This document shows positions 7,781 to 16,081 of a DNA stretch of 64,000 nucleotides, one piece after another. This DNA is from Ensifer adhaerens. GTDB taxonomy: Bacteria > Pseudomonadota > Alphaproteobacteria > Rhizobiales > Rhizobiaceae. How positions within the stretch are numbered: position 1 is the stretch's first letter; each line of letters opens with the position of its first letter. Location: assembly GCF_002007205.1 (NCBI RefSeq), contig NZ_LAZS01000012.1, positions 1,100,299-1,164,298 on the forward strand, written 5' to 3'. The notes beneath the pieces are model-generated. The model did not search any database and had not been told where the DNA came from. It worked only from the letters and a program-made list of their open reading frames with translations. The position numbers and the translations under genes were made by a program.

Positions 7781-9156
7781 TCTCCCGTGTGGGCTGCGTG
7801 CGCGGCGAGATATTCGTCCACGAGCGGCTCTGCGCGGGAATAGGACAGAACCAGCGGATGCGCCATCAGCGCCTCGATCGCTGTCTGCCGGTCGCGCTCA
7901 AGGATCGCGCGGATCGCTAGCCGTTCGTAGCGCTTCACGTTGAGGATCAGTTGCGCCTGCGATTCCGGCATCTTTCCGATCGGCAGCGGCTTGATGCCCG
8001 CCCTGTCGACGACGCAGCTCACCTCCACGACATCGTCATCGGCAAGCCCCTCGATCGCACCCTCGTTGCGCACGTTCAGACCGCTGTAGCAGGGCACGCC
8101 GGTCTCCAGCGCGTCGATGAGATTGAGCGCGACGCCGGCATAGCCTTCTCCCTCCTCGCCGGTCTCGCCGTGAGCGGAATGATCCGAGACCTGGTCGGCA
8201 GCCTCCATGCTCGGCGCGTCTTCAAAGGCGTAGTGCATATAGGTGGCGTTGCGCCGGCGCTCGTAGGCGTAGTAGGCGGAGAGGGCCGCATCGGCATCGC
8301 TGTCGAGATCCATCCCGCCGAGGCGCGCCATGAGTGCGGCGTTCAGATCCTTGACCTCCTCGCCGCGCGTGCGAGCATCCGACTTCAGCGCCTCCACGGC
8401 GCGTTCCGCGTAATAGTAGTAGTAGAGATATTCGTTGATCCAGTTGCGCTGGCGACGGATCAGCCTGGGATCGAACATCCGCTGCGACGTAGCCTTGAGG
8501 AAAGCCTCGTCGTCGAGCAACGGCTGCAGCACTTCCTTGCCGTTCAGCGTCGCGCCGCGGGTAAAGGAGAGATGGTTCAGCCCGTAGACTTCGGCGTGGA
8601 CATCGTTCTGCGGTACCTTGAACCAGCGAGCAAGCGCTTCCTGGGCTCCGTTCGCGCCGTCGCAGATTCCGATGGTGCGGTGATAACCGGAATCCTGGAG
8701 CGCCTGTGCAACCAGGCCGGCCGGGTTGGTGAAGTTGAAAAGCCAGGCGTCAGGGCTTCGCCGCTTCAGGATCTCGGCATAGCCGAGGATTACCGGAATG
8801 CTGCGGAGCGCCATGGCGAATCCGCCGGGGCCGGTGGTCTCCTGACCGAGCACGCCGTGGGCGAGCGCGATCCGCTCGTCCTTGATGCGCCCCTCCTCGT
8901 CTGCGGGGCGGACGGTCGTGACCACATATTTCGCGCCGTCGAGCGCGCGTTCGGCATCGGGCGTCATGGTTATGCGCACCGGCGATTGCACGCGCCGCGC
9001 CACTTCCTGGCTCACCCGACCGAAGAGCTCCAGCTTCTTCTCATTGATGTCCTGAAGGCAGATCTCGGTCAGCCCGCTCTTTTCCGCGCGCCGCAGCGCC
9101 GAACCGACAAATAGGGGGGCGCGGACACCACCGCCGCCGATCAGGGTAAGTTTCAT
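7771..9156 (-). CDS. family 4 glycoside hydrolase (6-phospho-beta-glucosidase type)
   Basis: A 461-residue GH4 enzyme. The N-terminal dinucleotide-binding loop IGGGGVRAP (residues 6-14) binds NAD(H). NFTNPAG is at 141-147. Cys165 (GICDGANG) and His195 (GLNHLSF) match the Cys/His pair that holds the catalytic divalent metal. GH4 enzymes cleave glycosides by a redox elimination mechanism. It is the first gene of the seven-gene operon, reading away from the GntR regulator, with the promoter and operator about 30-60 bp upstream. Most characterised relatives act on 6-phosphoglycosides, yet uptake here is by ABC import with no phosphotransferase system in the operon, so the enzyme may act on an unphosphorylated or later-phosphorylated disaccharide. 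Confidence 0.85.
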   Translation of the reverse strand: MKLTLIGGGGVRAPLFVGSALRRAEKSGLTEICLQDINEKKLELFGRVSQEVARRVQSPVRITMTPDAERALDGAKYVVTTVRPADEEGRIKDERIALAHGVLGQETTGPGGFAMALRSIPVILGYAEILKRRSPDAWLFNFTNPAGLVAQALQDSGYHRTIGICDGANGAQEALARWFKVPQNDVHAEVYGLNHLSFTRGATLNGKEVLQPLLDDEAFLKATSQRMFDPRLIRRQRNWINEYLYYYYYAERAVEALKSDARTRGEEVKDLNAALMARLGGMDLDSDADAALSAYYAYERRRNATYMHYAFEDAPSMEAADQVSDHSAHGETGEEGEGYAGVALNLIDALETGVPCYSGLNVRNEGAIEGLADDDVVEVSCVVDRAGIKPLPIGKMPESQAQLILNVKRYERLAIRAILERDRQTAIEALMAHPLVLSYSRAEPLVDEYLAAHAAHTGEWH

Positions 9157-9185
9157 GTCATGCTCCGCCGATTAAGACTTCATGA

Positions 9186-9214
9186 TCACTACTGGTCATA
9201 ACCAGTCATGTCAA
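9186..9214 (-). promoter_or_regulatory. GH4 operon promoter with dre-like GntR operator in the spacer
   Basis: On the minus strand TTGACA (9209-9214) is followed by a 17-nt spacer and a weak -10 (TAGTGA, 9186-9191). The spacer is almost filled by the palindrome ACTGGTCATAACCAGT at 9191-9206 (plus-strand reading). That palindrome closely resembles the ACTGGTCTAGACCACT operator of the GlcNAc repressors DasR and YvoA/NagR, which are HutC-type GntR proteins like the one encoded at 9330. Repressor binding there would exclude RNA polymerase. Confidence 0.6.
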
Positions 9215-9329
9215 CTATGATTAGCGGACGCTACGCCGTCATCAGCGCGGCCATGCGGGCGTTTCACCGGACGACGTTTGCGTGTATTTGCAATAATCAA
9301 GCGGCCTCGATCACAAAGCAGGAACCTCA

Positions 9330-10103
9330 ATGTCGGCGTACGGCAACCAACGCAGCGAACCTCTGATAGAGCGCAATCATCCCGATCCGCTCTATGTCCA
9401 ACTGCGCAATCTGCTGAAGGCAAAGATTGATCAGCGCGAATGGGCGACGAACGAGAAACTTCCCTCAGAAAGGGAGTTGGTGGCGCAATACAGCGTCAGC
9501 CGAATAACCGTGCGCCAGGCTCTGAAGGAGCTTGAACATCTCGGTTATCTTCAGAGCCGGCCGGGCAAGGGCATCTACGTGTCGGAGCCGAAACCGAGCT
9601 ATGAGCTGGAGATCGTCAGGAGCTTTACGCAAACGGCAATCGAGAACCGGCTGCGGCCAGGCATGCGCCTTCTGACAGGCGAAGTGATCAAGGCCGGCGA
9701 AGAGATTGCGCGGTCCCTTTCTCTGCCGATCGGCTCCGAGGTGGTTTATCTTGAGCGATTGCGCCTGCTGAACGACCTGCCGGTCGTCGTCCAGCGCGAC
9801 TGGTTTTCTGCGGCAATGACGCCCGGTATTCTCAAGCTCGATTGGACGGCGGAGAACCGTTCGCTCTACTCGGAATTCGAACAAACCTACGGCGTGTTCC
9901 CGGCTCGCGGGCAATCGACGGTCAGCGCACGGCTTGCGACAGACGCAGAGGCCGATCTACTGCAAATGGAAATCCCGGCTGCGGTTCTTACTCTCGACCA
10001 GGTTGCCTATGATGCAACCAACCGAACCGTCAACATCAGCGCTGCCGCCTATCACCCGCTGCGTTACCCATTGACGCTAACGCAGATGAATCAACGTCGG
10101 TAG
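9330..10103 (+). CDS. GntR-family repressor, HutC/UTRA type
   Basis: A 257-residue regulator. A winged helix-turn-helix spans about residues 18-88 (PLYVQLRNLLKAKI, LPSERELVAQYSVSRITVRQ), including the wing PGKGIYV. A UTRA effector domain covers about 105-250. The ATG at 9330 has AGGAA 6-7 nt upstream. It is divergent from the GH4 operon with a 173-bp intergenic region holding a DasR/NagR-like palindrome. UTRA domains of this branch bind sugar phosphates such as GlcN-6-P or GlcNAc-6-P, so induction by an amino-sugar phosphate is likely (inference). It would control the divergent operon and possibly itself. Confidence 0.9.
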   Translation: MSAYGNQRSEPLIERNHPDPLYVQLRNLLKAKIDQREWATNEKLPSERELVAQYSVSRITVRQALKELEHLGYLQSRPGKGIYVSEPKPSYELEIVRSFTQTAIENRLRPGMRLLTGEVIKAGEEIARSLSLPIGSEVVYLERLRLLNDLPVVVQRDWFSAAMTPGILKLDWTAENRSLYSEFEQTYGVFPARGQSTVSARLATDAEADLLQMEIPAAVLTLDQVAYDATNRTVNISAAAYHPLRYPLTLTQMNQRR

Positions 10104-10310
10104 TGAAAACGCTTCCTATGTCAATCCCCGCGGATAAGAGTCATCGCTCGCTATCGATTAGGGTGTTGCCCGGAAGGTAACAAGCTCCCCCCACCCCGTC
10201 ATAGATGGTTCACGATCAGGCGCATTGGCAGAAAGCGCGGAGGGCGGCGACCTGCCACTTGTTCTCGAGCCTTTGCCGAAATAATCTCCGTTGATGGGAG
10301 CGACCGTCGC

Positions 10311-11420
10311 GTGGATACCAATGTCGTGATCGTCGGCGCCGGGCCGGCTGGCCTTGCGGTCGGCGCCTGCCTGACACGGGCGGGGCTCGAGTTCATCATC
10401 CTTGAAAAAGCGCAGGAGATCGCGCCGGCCTGGCGACGTCATTACCGGCGCCTGCACCTGCATACGGTCAAGGCGTTCTCCCCGTTGCCGCACATGCCAT
10501 TCCCGAAGGACTATCCGCGTTATGTGCCGCGCGAGAAGATGGTCGAGTACCTTGAGGCCTACGCCGAGCGTTTCGAACTCCGACCGCACTTCGGCGAGAC
10601 GGTCAACTCGATCCGCCGCGAGAACGGCAACTACCTGGTCGAGACCGGCACGAAGACCTTGTCCGCGCGCCACGTCGTCATCGCCAGCGGCAACAACGCT
10701 GAGCCCGTCGTGCCCAACTTGCCCGAGATAGAGACCTTCGCCGGCAGGCGGTTGCACAGCGCTGACTATACCGATGCCACCCCCTTCACCGGCCAATCGG
10801 TGCTGGTTATCGGCATGGGCAACACCGGCGCTGAGATTGCGCTCGACCTTGCCGAGCGCGGTGCCTATCCAACTCTGTCGGTACGCAATGGCGTCCACAT
10901 CGTGCCGCGCCAGCTCTTCGGCGTACCGATCCAGATGATTGCTATGGCCACGCGGCCGCTGCCGCGAGCGGTGAACGACAGGTTGTTCCCGATCATCCTC
11001 GACCTTGCGCTGGGCAAGTCCGAAGAATACGGCATCGTCAGACCAAAGCAGGGCATCCTCGAGCAGGTTGCCGCCGGGCACATCCCGGTCATCGATGTCG
11101 GCACGGTGGCAGCGATCAAGTCCGGCAGCATCAAGGTGGCACCTGCCATCAAGCGTTTCACCAAGCGCGGCGCCATCTTTGTTTCCGGCGGACAGGCCGA
11201 GTTCGACAGCGTCATCCTCGCCACCGGTTACCGGCCGAGTTTCGAGAAACTCCTGCCTGCGAACTTACGACCCGGCAAGAGCGGCGTCACCCGGCAGTCC
11301 GCCGAGCTCGGCCTCTATCTCGTGGGCTTCCATAATCCGGTCACCGGGCTGCTCAGGGAGATAGGAAGGGAGGCGGCTGCCGTGACCGCCAGCATCGAGC
11401 GACGAAGCCGCATACGGTAA
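10311..11420 (+). CDS. flavin-containing monooxygenase (YUCCA-like)
   Basis: A 369-residue FAD/NADPH enzyme. GAGPAG (9-14) binds FAD and GMGNTG (168-173) binds NADPH. FAGRRLHSADY (143-153) fits the FMO fingerprint F-x-G-x(3)-H-x(3)-[FY], and LATGYRP is the C-terminal ATG motif. The segment HLHTVKAFSPLPHMPFPKDY resembles the plant YUCCA and bacterial indole-3-pyruvate monooxygenase group. The start is GTG at 10311 with GGGAG about 10 nt upstream. It has no operon partners. An auxin-biosynthetic role would make sense in a plant-associated bacterium, but other FMO substrates are equally open. Confidence 0.8.
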   Translation: MDTNVVIVGAGPAGLAVGACLTRAGLEFIILEKAQEIAPAWRRHYRRLHLHTVKAFSPLPHMPFPKDYPRYVPREKMVEYLEAYAERFELRPHFGETVNSIRRENGNYLVETGTKTLSARHVVIASGNNAEPVVPNLPEIETFAGRRLHSADYTDATPFTGQSVLVIGMGNTGAEIALDLAERGAYPTLSVRNGVHIVPRQLFGVPIQMIAMATRPLPRAVNDRLFPIILDLALGKSEEYGIVRPKQGILEQVAAGHIPVIDVGTVAAIKSGSIKVAPAIKRFTKRGAIFVSGGQAEFDSVILATGYRPSFEKLLPANLRPGKSGVTRQSAELGLYLVGFHNPVTGLLREIGREAAAVTASIERRSRIR

Positions 11421-11564
11421 TTGCTGCGATATGTGTGCGATTCTGGTGGATGCACGCGCAGCGCAGCGGGCAACTCCAGGCAGACAGCATTGGAGAAGCA
11501 CAATTGTCATTGCGACGGACTGGCCGTCCTTATTTCCAAGACGCCTCGCTCCAGCGTTATGAAA

Positions 11565-11604
11565 CTTTCATTTTATCATCATGCAGATTGTCACGGACTG
11601 TCAC
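11565..11604 (+). promoter_or_regulatory. possible PHO-box-like repeats upstream of ugpB-type gene
   Basis: CTTTCAT-N4-TCATCAT (11565-11582) has the 11-bp period of a PhoB box but a poor second half. TTGTCAC-N3-CTGTCAC (11588-11604) has good half-sites but a 10-bp period. Neither is a clean match to CTGTCAT-N4-CTGTCAT. It is noted because ugp operons are commonly phosphate-controlled. Confidence 0.2.
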
Positions 11605-11683
11605 ACGCAACTGTTAGCAAGCGCCCCGGCTTCATTCGTGCCACCGATCCTGGTGTCCGCCAATCTGCAAGGAGCGTTTTGCA

Positions 11684-13027
11684 ATGAGAGTTTCCGTCAC
11701 TACCTCCGTATTCCTCGGCCTGATGGCAAGTGTCGCCCTTGGCCCGTCGGCGACCGCAGCTGAAAAGACGAAATTCGAGTTCTGGTACGGCCTGTCGGGT
11801 GACCTGGGCGAGCGGGTTCAAGACGCATGCAAGAAGTTCAACGACAGCCAGTCCGAATTCGAGATCGTCTGCACCTCGCAAAACGGATACGACACGACCC
11901 TGCAAAACACGATTGCCGCTTACCGGGCCAAGAAGCAGCCGGCGATTACTCAGATCTATGACGCAGGCACCCTGGACATGATGTTGTCCGGCGCCTTCGT
12001 GCCCGCGAAGAAGCTGATGGCCGACAACGGCTACACCATCGACTGGAACAACTACTTCGGCGGCATCGCCAATTACTACGCCACGGCAAAGGGCGAGTTG
12101 AACTCCTTCCCGTTCAACTCTTCCACCGCAATGTTTTATTACAACATCGACGCATTCCAGAAGGCTGGCATCGATTTCAAGCCGGACACCTGGGAGCAAG
12201 TCGAGGAAGCGGCCCGCAAACTGAAGACGGCCGGTTACGAATGCCCGCTCGCGTTCAATTTCGACACCTGGCCGCTGATGGAGCAATTCTCGGCGATCCA
12301 CAACCAGCCGATCGCCACCGCGGCCAATGGTTACAACGGTCTGGACGCCGAGCTCGTCGTCAACAAGACCAAGTTCGTCGATCACGTGAAGTTCTTCAAG
12401 AAAATGGCCGACGAGAAGCTGTTCGTGGTCAAGACCAAGCAGCTCGGCATGGACACCGTCCCGGCCTTCACCTCCCAGACCTGCCAGATGATCCAGACCT
12501 CGATCGCCGACCATGGCACGATCGGCAAGACCCTTCCTGAGGGTGTGAAGTGGGAAGTTGCCATGCTGCCCGTATGGAAGGGCACGGAGCGGCAGAACTC
12601 GCTCGTCGGTGGCGCATCGCTCTGGGTGCTCGCCGGTCGTCCTGAAGCCGAATACAAGGGTGCCGCCGCCTTCCTCAACTATCTCGCGACGCCGGAAATG
12701 GCCGAGTGGTGGTCGACGGTAACGGGCTACATTCCGGTGACCGAGACCGGCTTCGACGCCATGAAGGCTAACGGGTTCTACGACAAGGCACCGTACCAGG
12801 GGCGTGAACTCGCCATTGAGAGCCTGTCCTTCACCCCGACCTCGGAAAACACCCGCGGCATTCGTCTTGGCGGCTTCACGCAGATCCGCAAGGAGTTCGC
12901 AACCGCCCTTGAAGCGATCTTCATGCAGAACGCGGACGTGCAAGCCGAACTCGACAAGACGGTCGAACGCGGCAATGCCGTTCTGCGCCGCTTCGAGAAG
13001 ACCTACGCCGGACAAACGCTGAACTAA
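11684..13027 (+). CDS. ugpB: UgpB-type ABC solute-binding protein
   Basis: A 447-residue periplasmic protein with a signal peptide (about residues 1-25, ending SATAAEK) and AGGAGCG before the ATG. It follows E. coli UgpB closely by eye: FEFWYGLSGDLGERVQ against FWHSMEGELGKEVD, the PFNSST-x(3)-YYN core, IGGASLWV (here VGGASLWV), TGYIPVT and the C-terminal V-E-R-G-N-x(2)-L-R-R-F-E-K. UgpB binds sn-glycerol-3-phosphate or glycerophosphodiesters. Downstream come matching UgpA, UgpE and UgpC proteins. A strong hairpin follows the stop, probably raising the amount of this protein over the membrane parts. The usual ugpQ phosphodiesterase is absent. Confidence 0.8.
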   Translation: MRVSVTTSVFLGLMASVALGPSATAAEKTKFEFWYGLSGDLGERVQDACKKFNDSQSEFEIVCTSQNGYDTTLQNTIAAYRAKKQPAITQIYDAGTLDMMLSGAFVPAKKLMADNGYTIDWNNYFGGIANYYATAKGELNSFPFNSSTAMFYYNIDAFQKAGIDFKPDTWEQVEEAARKLKTAGYECPLAFNFDTWPLMEQFSAIHNQPIATAANGYNGLDAELVVNKTKFVDHVKFFKKMADEKLFVVKTKQLGMDTVPAFTSQTCQMIQTSIADHGTIGKTLPEGVKWEVAMLPVWKGTERQNSLVGGASLWVLAGRPEAEYKGAAAFLNYLATPEMAEWWSTVTGYIPVTETGFDAMKANGFYDKAPYQGRELAIESLSFTPTSENTRGIRLGGFTQIRKEFATALEAIFMQNADVQAELDKTVERGNAVLRRFEKTYAGQTLN

Positions 13028-13042
13028 AAATCTGATCCGCCC

Positions 13043-13070
13043 GGAGCCTGCCGCAATACCGGCAGGCTCC
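13043..13070 (+). terminator. intercistronic hairpin after the binding-protein gene
   Basis: GGAGCCTGCCG and CGGCAGGCTCC form a perfect 11-bp stem with a 6-nt loop, 15 bp after the stop and 33 bp before the next start, followed by a T-rich tract. It likely acts as a partial terminator or mRNA-stabilising element. Confidence 0.65.
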
Positions 13071-13103
13071 GTTCTCTATTCTTGCGCATCGGAAATTCGA
13101 CAC

Positions 13104-13994
13104 ATGGACAAGCGCGCGGCCTTTCGCAGCTGGTGGCTGCCCAGCCTCTTCGCCCTGCCGCAGATCATTTTGATCCTGCTCTTTTTCTATTGGCCGGCTG
13201 TCGCCGTTTTGCGATGGGCCTTCACGCTGGAGCCACCCTTCGGGGGTGCCGCGGAGTTCGTCGGTCTTGCCAACTTCCAGGAAGTCTTCGCCGATCCGCT
13301 CTACTGGAACTCGGTCGGCGTCAGCCTGGCATTTGCCCTTTGCGGCACGCTTGCCACGATTTTCATCGGCCTTGTTCTCGCCCTTGCAGTCGATCGACAA
13401 TTGCCGGGCTCCGCGCCCTTCCGATTTCTCTACATTCTTCCCTACGCGATTGCTGGGCCTGCGGCAGGCATGGCCTTCCGTTTCATCCTGTCGCCCGAAC
13501 GCGGGCTGATGGCTTCGGTCAACGCCGCCTTTCCTGATTTCTGGAACCCGGCCAAATACGGCAGCCACGCTCTCATCCTCGTCATCGTCGTCTTCGCCTG
13601 GAAATGGGCGGGCTACACCTTCATCTTCCTGCTCGCCGGCCTGCAGTCGGTTCCGCGCTCGCTCATCGAGGCCGCGGCGATGGACGGCTGCGGCCCCATC
13701 CGCCGCGCGGTCGATATCCAGATCCCTTTGCTGGCGCCCACTCTCTTCTTCCTGCTGGTCATCATGATGACCGAAGGCTTCGTCGGCGCTGACACCTACG
13801 GCATCGTCGCCCGCACGACGGATGGCGGCCCGAACCACGGCACGGACGTGATGGTCTACCGCATCGTCGAGGAGGCGTTCCGCGGCTTGAACTATTCCGG
13901 CGCGTCGGCGCAGAGCCTCGTGCTCATCGGTCTCATCATGATCTTCACCTTCATCCAGTTCCGCTTCATCGAGCGCCAGGTCCATTACAAGTGA
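13104..13994 (+). CDS. ugpA: UgpA-type ABC permease
   Basis: A 296-residue inner-membrane permease with six predicted segments. It matches E. coli UgpA over its length, including SERGL-like SPERGLM, the coupling loop SIPRSLIEAAA (here SVPRSLIEAAAMDGCGPIRR, about residues 184-203) and the C-terminus QFRFIERQVHYK (E. coli QFRYVERKVRYQ). Gene order B-A-E-C follows the canonical ugp operon. It pairs with the protein at 14002-14889. Confidence 0.85.
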   Translation: MDKRAAFRSWWLPSLFALPQIILILLFFYWPAVAVLRWAFTLEPPFGGAAEFVGLANFQEVFADPLYWNSVGVSLAFALCGTLATIFIGLVLALAVDRQLPGSAPFRFLYILPYAIAGPAAGMAFRFILSPERGLMASVNAAFPDFWNPAKYGSHALILVIVVFAWKWAGYTFIFLLAGLQSVPRSLIEAAAMDGCGPIRRAVDIQIPLLAPTLFFLLVIMMTEGFVGADTYGIVARTTDGGPNHGTDVMVYRIVEEAFRGLNYSGASAQSLVLIGLIMIFTFIQFRFIERQVHYK

Positions 13995-14001
13995 GGCTTC
14001 C

Positions 14002-14889
14002 ATGATCCAGCGGACCCCTTTCGCCAACGCGCTGACCTATGGCGTGATGATCTTCGGCTTTCTGCTTTTGATCGGCCCCTTCATCGTCATCGTCTCCGGC
14101 GCGAGCCAGACGTTCCAGCAGGTTAACGCCATCCCCTTCAGCTTCGTGCCGCAGGATCGGCTCTTCGAGAACATGGGCGCCGCCTGGTCGCGCGCCAACC
14201 TCGGAACGGCGATGCTGAACAGTTTCATCATGGCGAGCCTGGTCACGGTCGGCAAAGTGTCGCTCTCGGCGCTGACGGCCTTTGCCATCGTATTCTTCCG
14301 AACCCCGCTGAAGGGTTTTTTCTTCTGGATGGTGTTCATCACCCTGATGCTGCCGCTCGAAGTGCGCGTGGTGCCCACCTATGCGGTCGCGGCCGACCTG
14401 TTCCAGCCCATCCGACTGCTGATTTCGGCCGTCACCGGTTTTGAGGTCTCCGTCGACTGGAACCTCCTCAATTCCTATACCGGCCTCACGCTGCCCTTGA
14501 TAGCAACCGCGACCGGCACCTTCCTTTACCGCCAGTTCTACCTGACCCTGCCGGACGAACTGGCCGAAGCAGCACGCATGGACGGGTCGGGTGCGATCCG
14601 CTTCTTCATCGATATGCTCTTGCCGCTCTCGCGCACCAACATGCTGGCGCTGACGACGATCATGTTCGTTTATGGCTGGAACCAGTATCTCTGGCCCCTC
14701 CTGATGGTGACGGACCCGCAATACAAGACGACGATGATGTCGCTGGTTGCGCTTCTTCCGTCCGACAACGGCACGCCGGACTGGAATGTGACGCTTGCCG
14801 GATCACTGATCATCATGCTGCCTCCGCTCGTCGTCGTTGCCGTGCTGCAGCGCTGGTTCGTGCGTGGCCTCGTGGCCACGGAAAAATGA
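14002..14889 (+). CDS. ugpE: UgpE-type ABC permease
   Basis: A 295-residue inner-membrane permease, 7 bp after ugpA, with GAGG before the ATG. Its EAA loop DELAEAARMDGSGAIRFFID (about residues 187-206) docks the ATPase, and the C-terminus LQRWFVRGLVATEK matches UgpE proteins. The second half of the channel for the UgpB-type substrate. Confidence 0.87.
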   Translation: MIQRTPFANALTYGVMIFGFLLLIGPFIVIVSGASQTFQQVNAIPFSFVPQDRLFENMGAAWSRANLGTAMLNSFIMASLVTVGKVSLSALTAFAIVFFRTPLKGFFFWMVFITLMLPLEVRVVPTYAVAADLFQPIRLLISAVTGFEVSVDWNLLNSYTGLTLPLIATATGTFLYRQFYLTLPDELAEAARMDGSGAIRFFIDMLLPLSRTNMLALTTIMFVYGWNQYLWPLLMVTDPQYKTTMMSLVALLPSDNGTPDWNVTLAGSLIIMLPPLVVVAVLQRWFVRGLVATEK

Positions 14890-14931
14890 CCCCGCTTTCC
14901 CCAAACAGAACAGACAGAGAGGTCCGCGCTC

Positions 14932-16053
14932 ATGGCTGACATCGCAATTCGCGCCGTGCGTAAATCCTACGGAAAGAACCCTACCCTGCATGGCATCGAC
15001 CTTTCCTTCGCGTCGGGAGAATTCGTCGTGATCCTCGGCCCGTCCGGCTGCGGAAAATCGACGCTTCTGAGGATGATCGCAGGGCTGGAGGAAATCACTT
15101 CGGGTGAGATCGCGATCAACGGGAAGGTCGTGAACAGGCTCGAGCCACGTGAGCGGGGCTGCGCGATGGTGTTTCAGAACTACGCCCTCTATCCGCACAT
15201 GACCGTTGCCGGAAACATCGGCTATGCCCTGAAGGTGGCCGGCGTTCCAAAGACGGAGCGTCTGCGCCGGATCGAGGAAACGGCGAAGATCGTCGGACTT
15301 TCCGATTATCTCGATCGCAAGCCTGCAGCACTTTCCGGCGGCCAGCGCCAACGCGTCGCCATGGCGCGCGCAATCATTCGCGAACCGAACGTCTTTCTTT
15401 TCGACGAACCACTGTCGAACCTGGACGCCAAGCTGCGCGTCACCATGCGGGCCGAGATCCGCAAACTGCATCAGCGCCTCCAGGCAACGTCCATCTTCGT
15501 CACGCATGACCAAGTGGAAGCAATGACGCTGGCGGACAAGCTGGTCGTGATGAACAAGGGCGTGGTCGAACAGGTGGGCCAGCCGCTCGACATCTACCAC
15601 CGGCCTGCAAGTATCTTCGTCGCATCCTTCATCGGCTCGCCGGCGATGAACCTCTTCGATGCCACCGTCGACGTTGAGAACGCTTACCTCGCATTCGGCG
15701 GCACGAAAATGTCGATCAACAATGGTCATGCCGTGCGATTGGGCTCGCGACAGATCACGGTCGGCATCCGCCCCGAACAATGTGTCGTTGCGCCTGATGG
15801 CGTCTCGATCAAGGTGGACTTCATCGAGGAACTTGGCTCCGGCCGCATCATCCACTCGGAACTGAACGGCTACCCCTTCGCCGCCAGTGTCGACGAGCAT
15901 TTACGCGTGCGGCCGGGTGATCGCGTCACCCTGAAGCTGCCGCTCGCGCACATGCATCTCTTCGACAAAGAAACCGGCCGGCGGATCGAGATCGATCTGG
16001 AACCGCGCGGCACTGGCAGCTTCTCCAGCCAACCGGCACTCCAAGCTGTCTGA
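14932..16053 (+). CDS. ugpC: UgpC/MalK-type ABC ATPase
   Basis: A 373-residue cytoplasmic ATPase. Walker [10 protein letters not shown] is at 36-44, the signature LSGGQ at 134-138 and Walker B VFLFDEP at 154-160, with [10 protein letters not shown] after it and a C-terminal regulatory domain (about 240-365). AGAGG lies upstream of the ATG. Last transport component of the B-A-E-C operon. In UgpC/MalK proteins the C-terminal domain receives inhibitory signals; whether that applies here cannot be seen. Confidence 0.9.
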   Translation: MADIAIRAVRKSYGKNPTLHGIDLSFASGEFVVILGPSGCGKSTLLRMIAGLEEITSGEIAINGKVVNRLEPRERGCAMVFQNYALYPHMTVAGNIGYALKVAGVPKTERLRRIEETAKIVGLSDYLDRKPAALSGGQRQRVAMARAIIREPNVFLFDEPLSNLDAKLRVTMRAEIRKLHQRLQATSIFVTHDQVEAMTLADKLVVMNKGVVEQVGQPLDIYHRPASIFVASFIGSPAMNLFDATVDVENAYLAFGGTKMSINNGHAVRLGSRQITVGIRPEQCVVAPDGVSIKVDFIEELGSGRIIHSELNGYPFAASVDEHLRVRPGDRVTLKLPLAHMHLFDKETGRRIEIDLEPRGTGSFSSQPALQAV

Positions 16054-16081
16054 TCATTTCCATAAATCAGGAGACATCGTA

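Noticed and set aside
10158..11081. A 307-codon minus-strand frame opposite the flavin monooxygenase
   Set aside because: The plus strand has FAD, NADPH and FMO motifs; the minus frame resembles nothing and is a GC-rich shadow.
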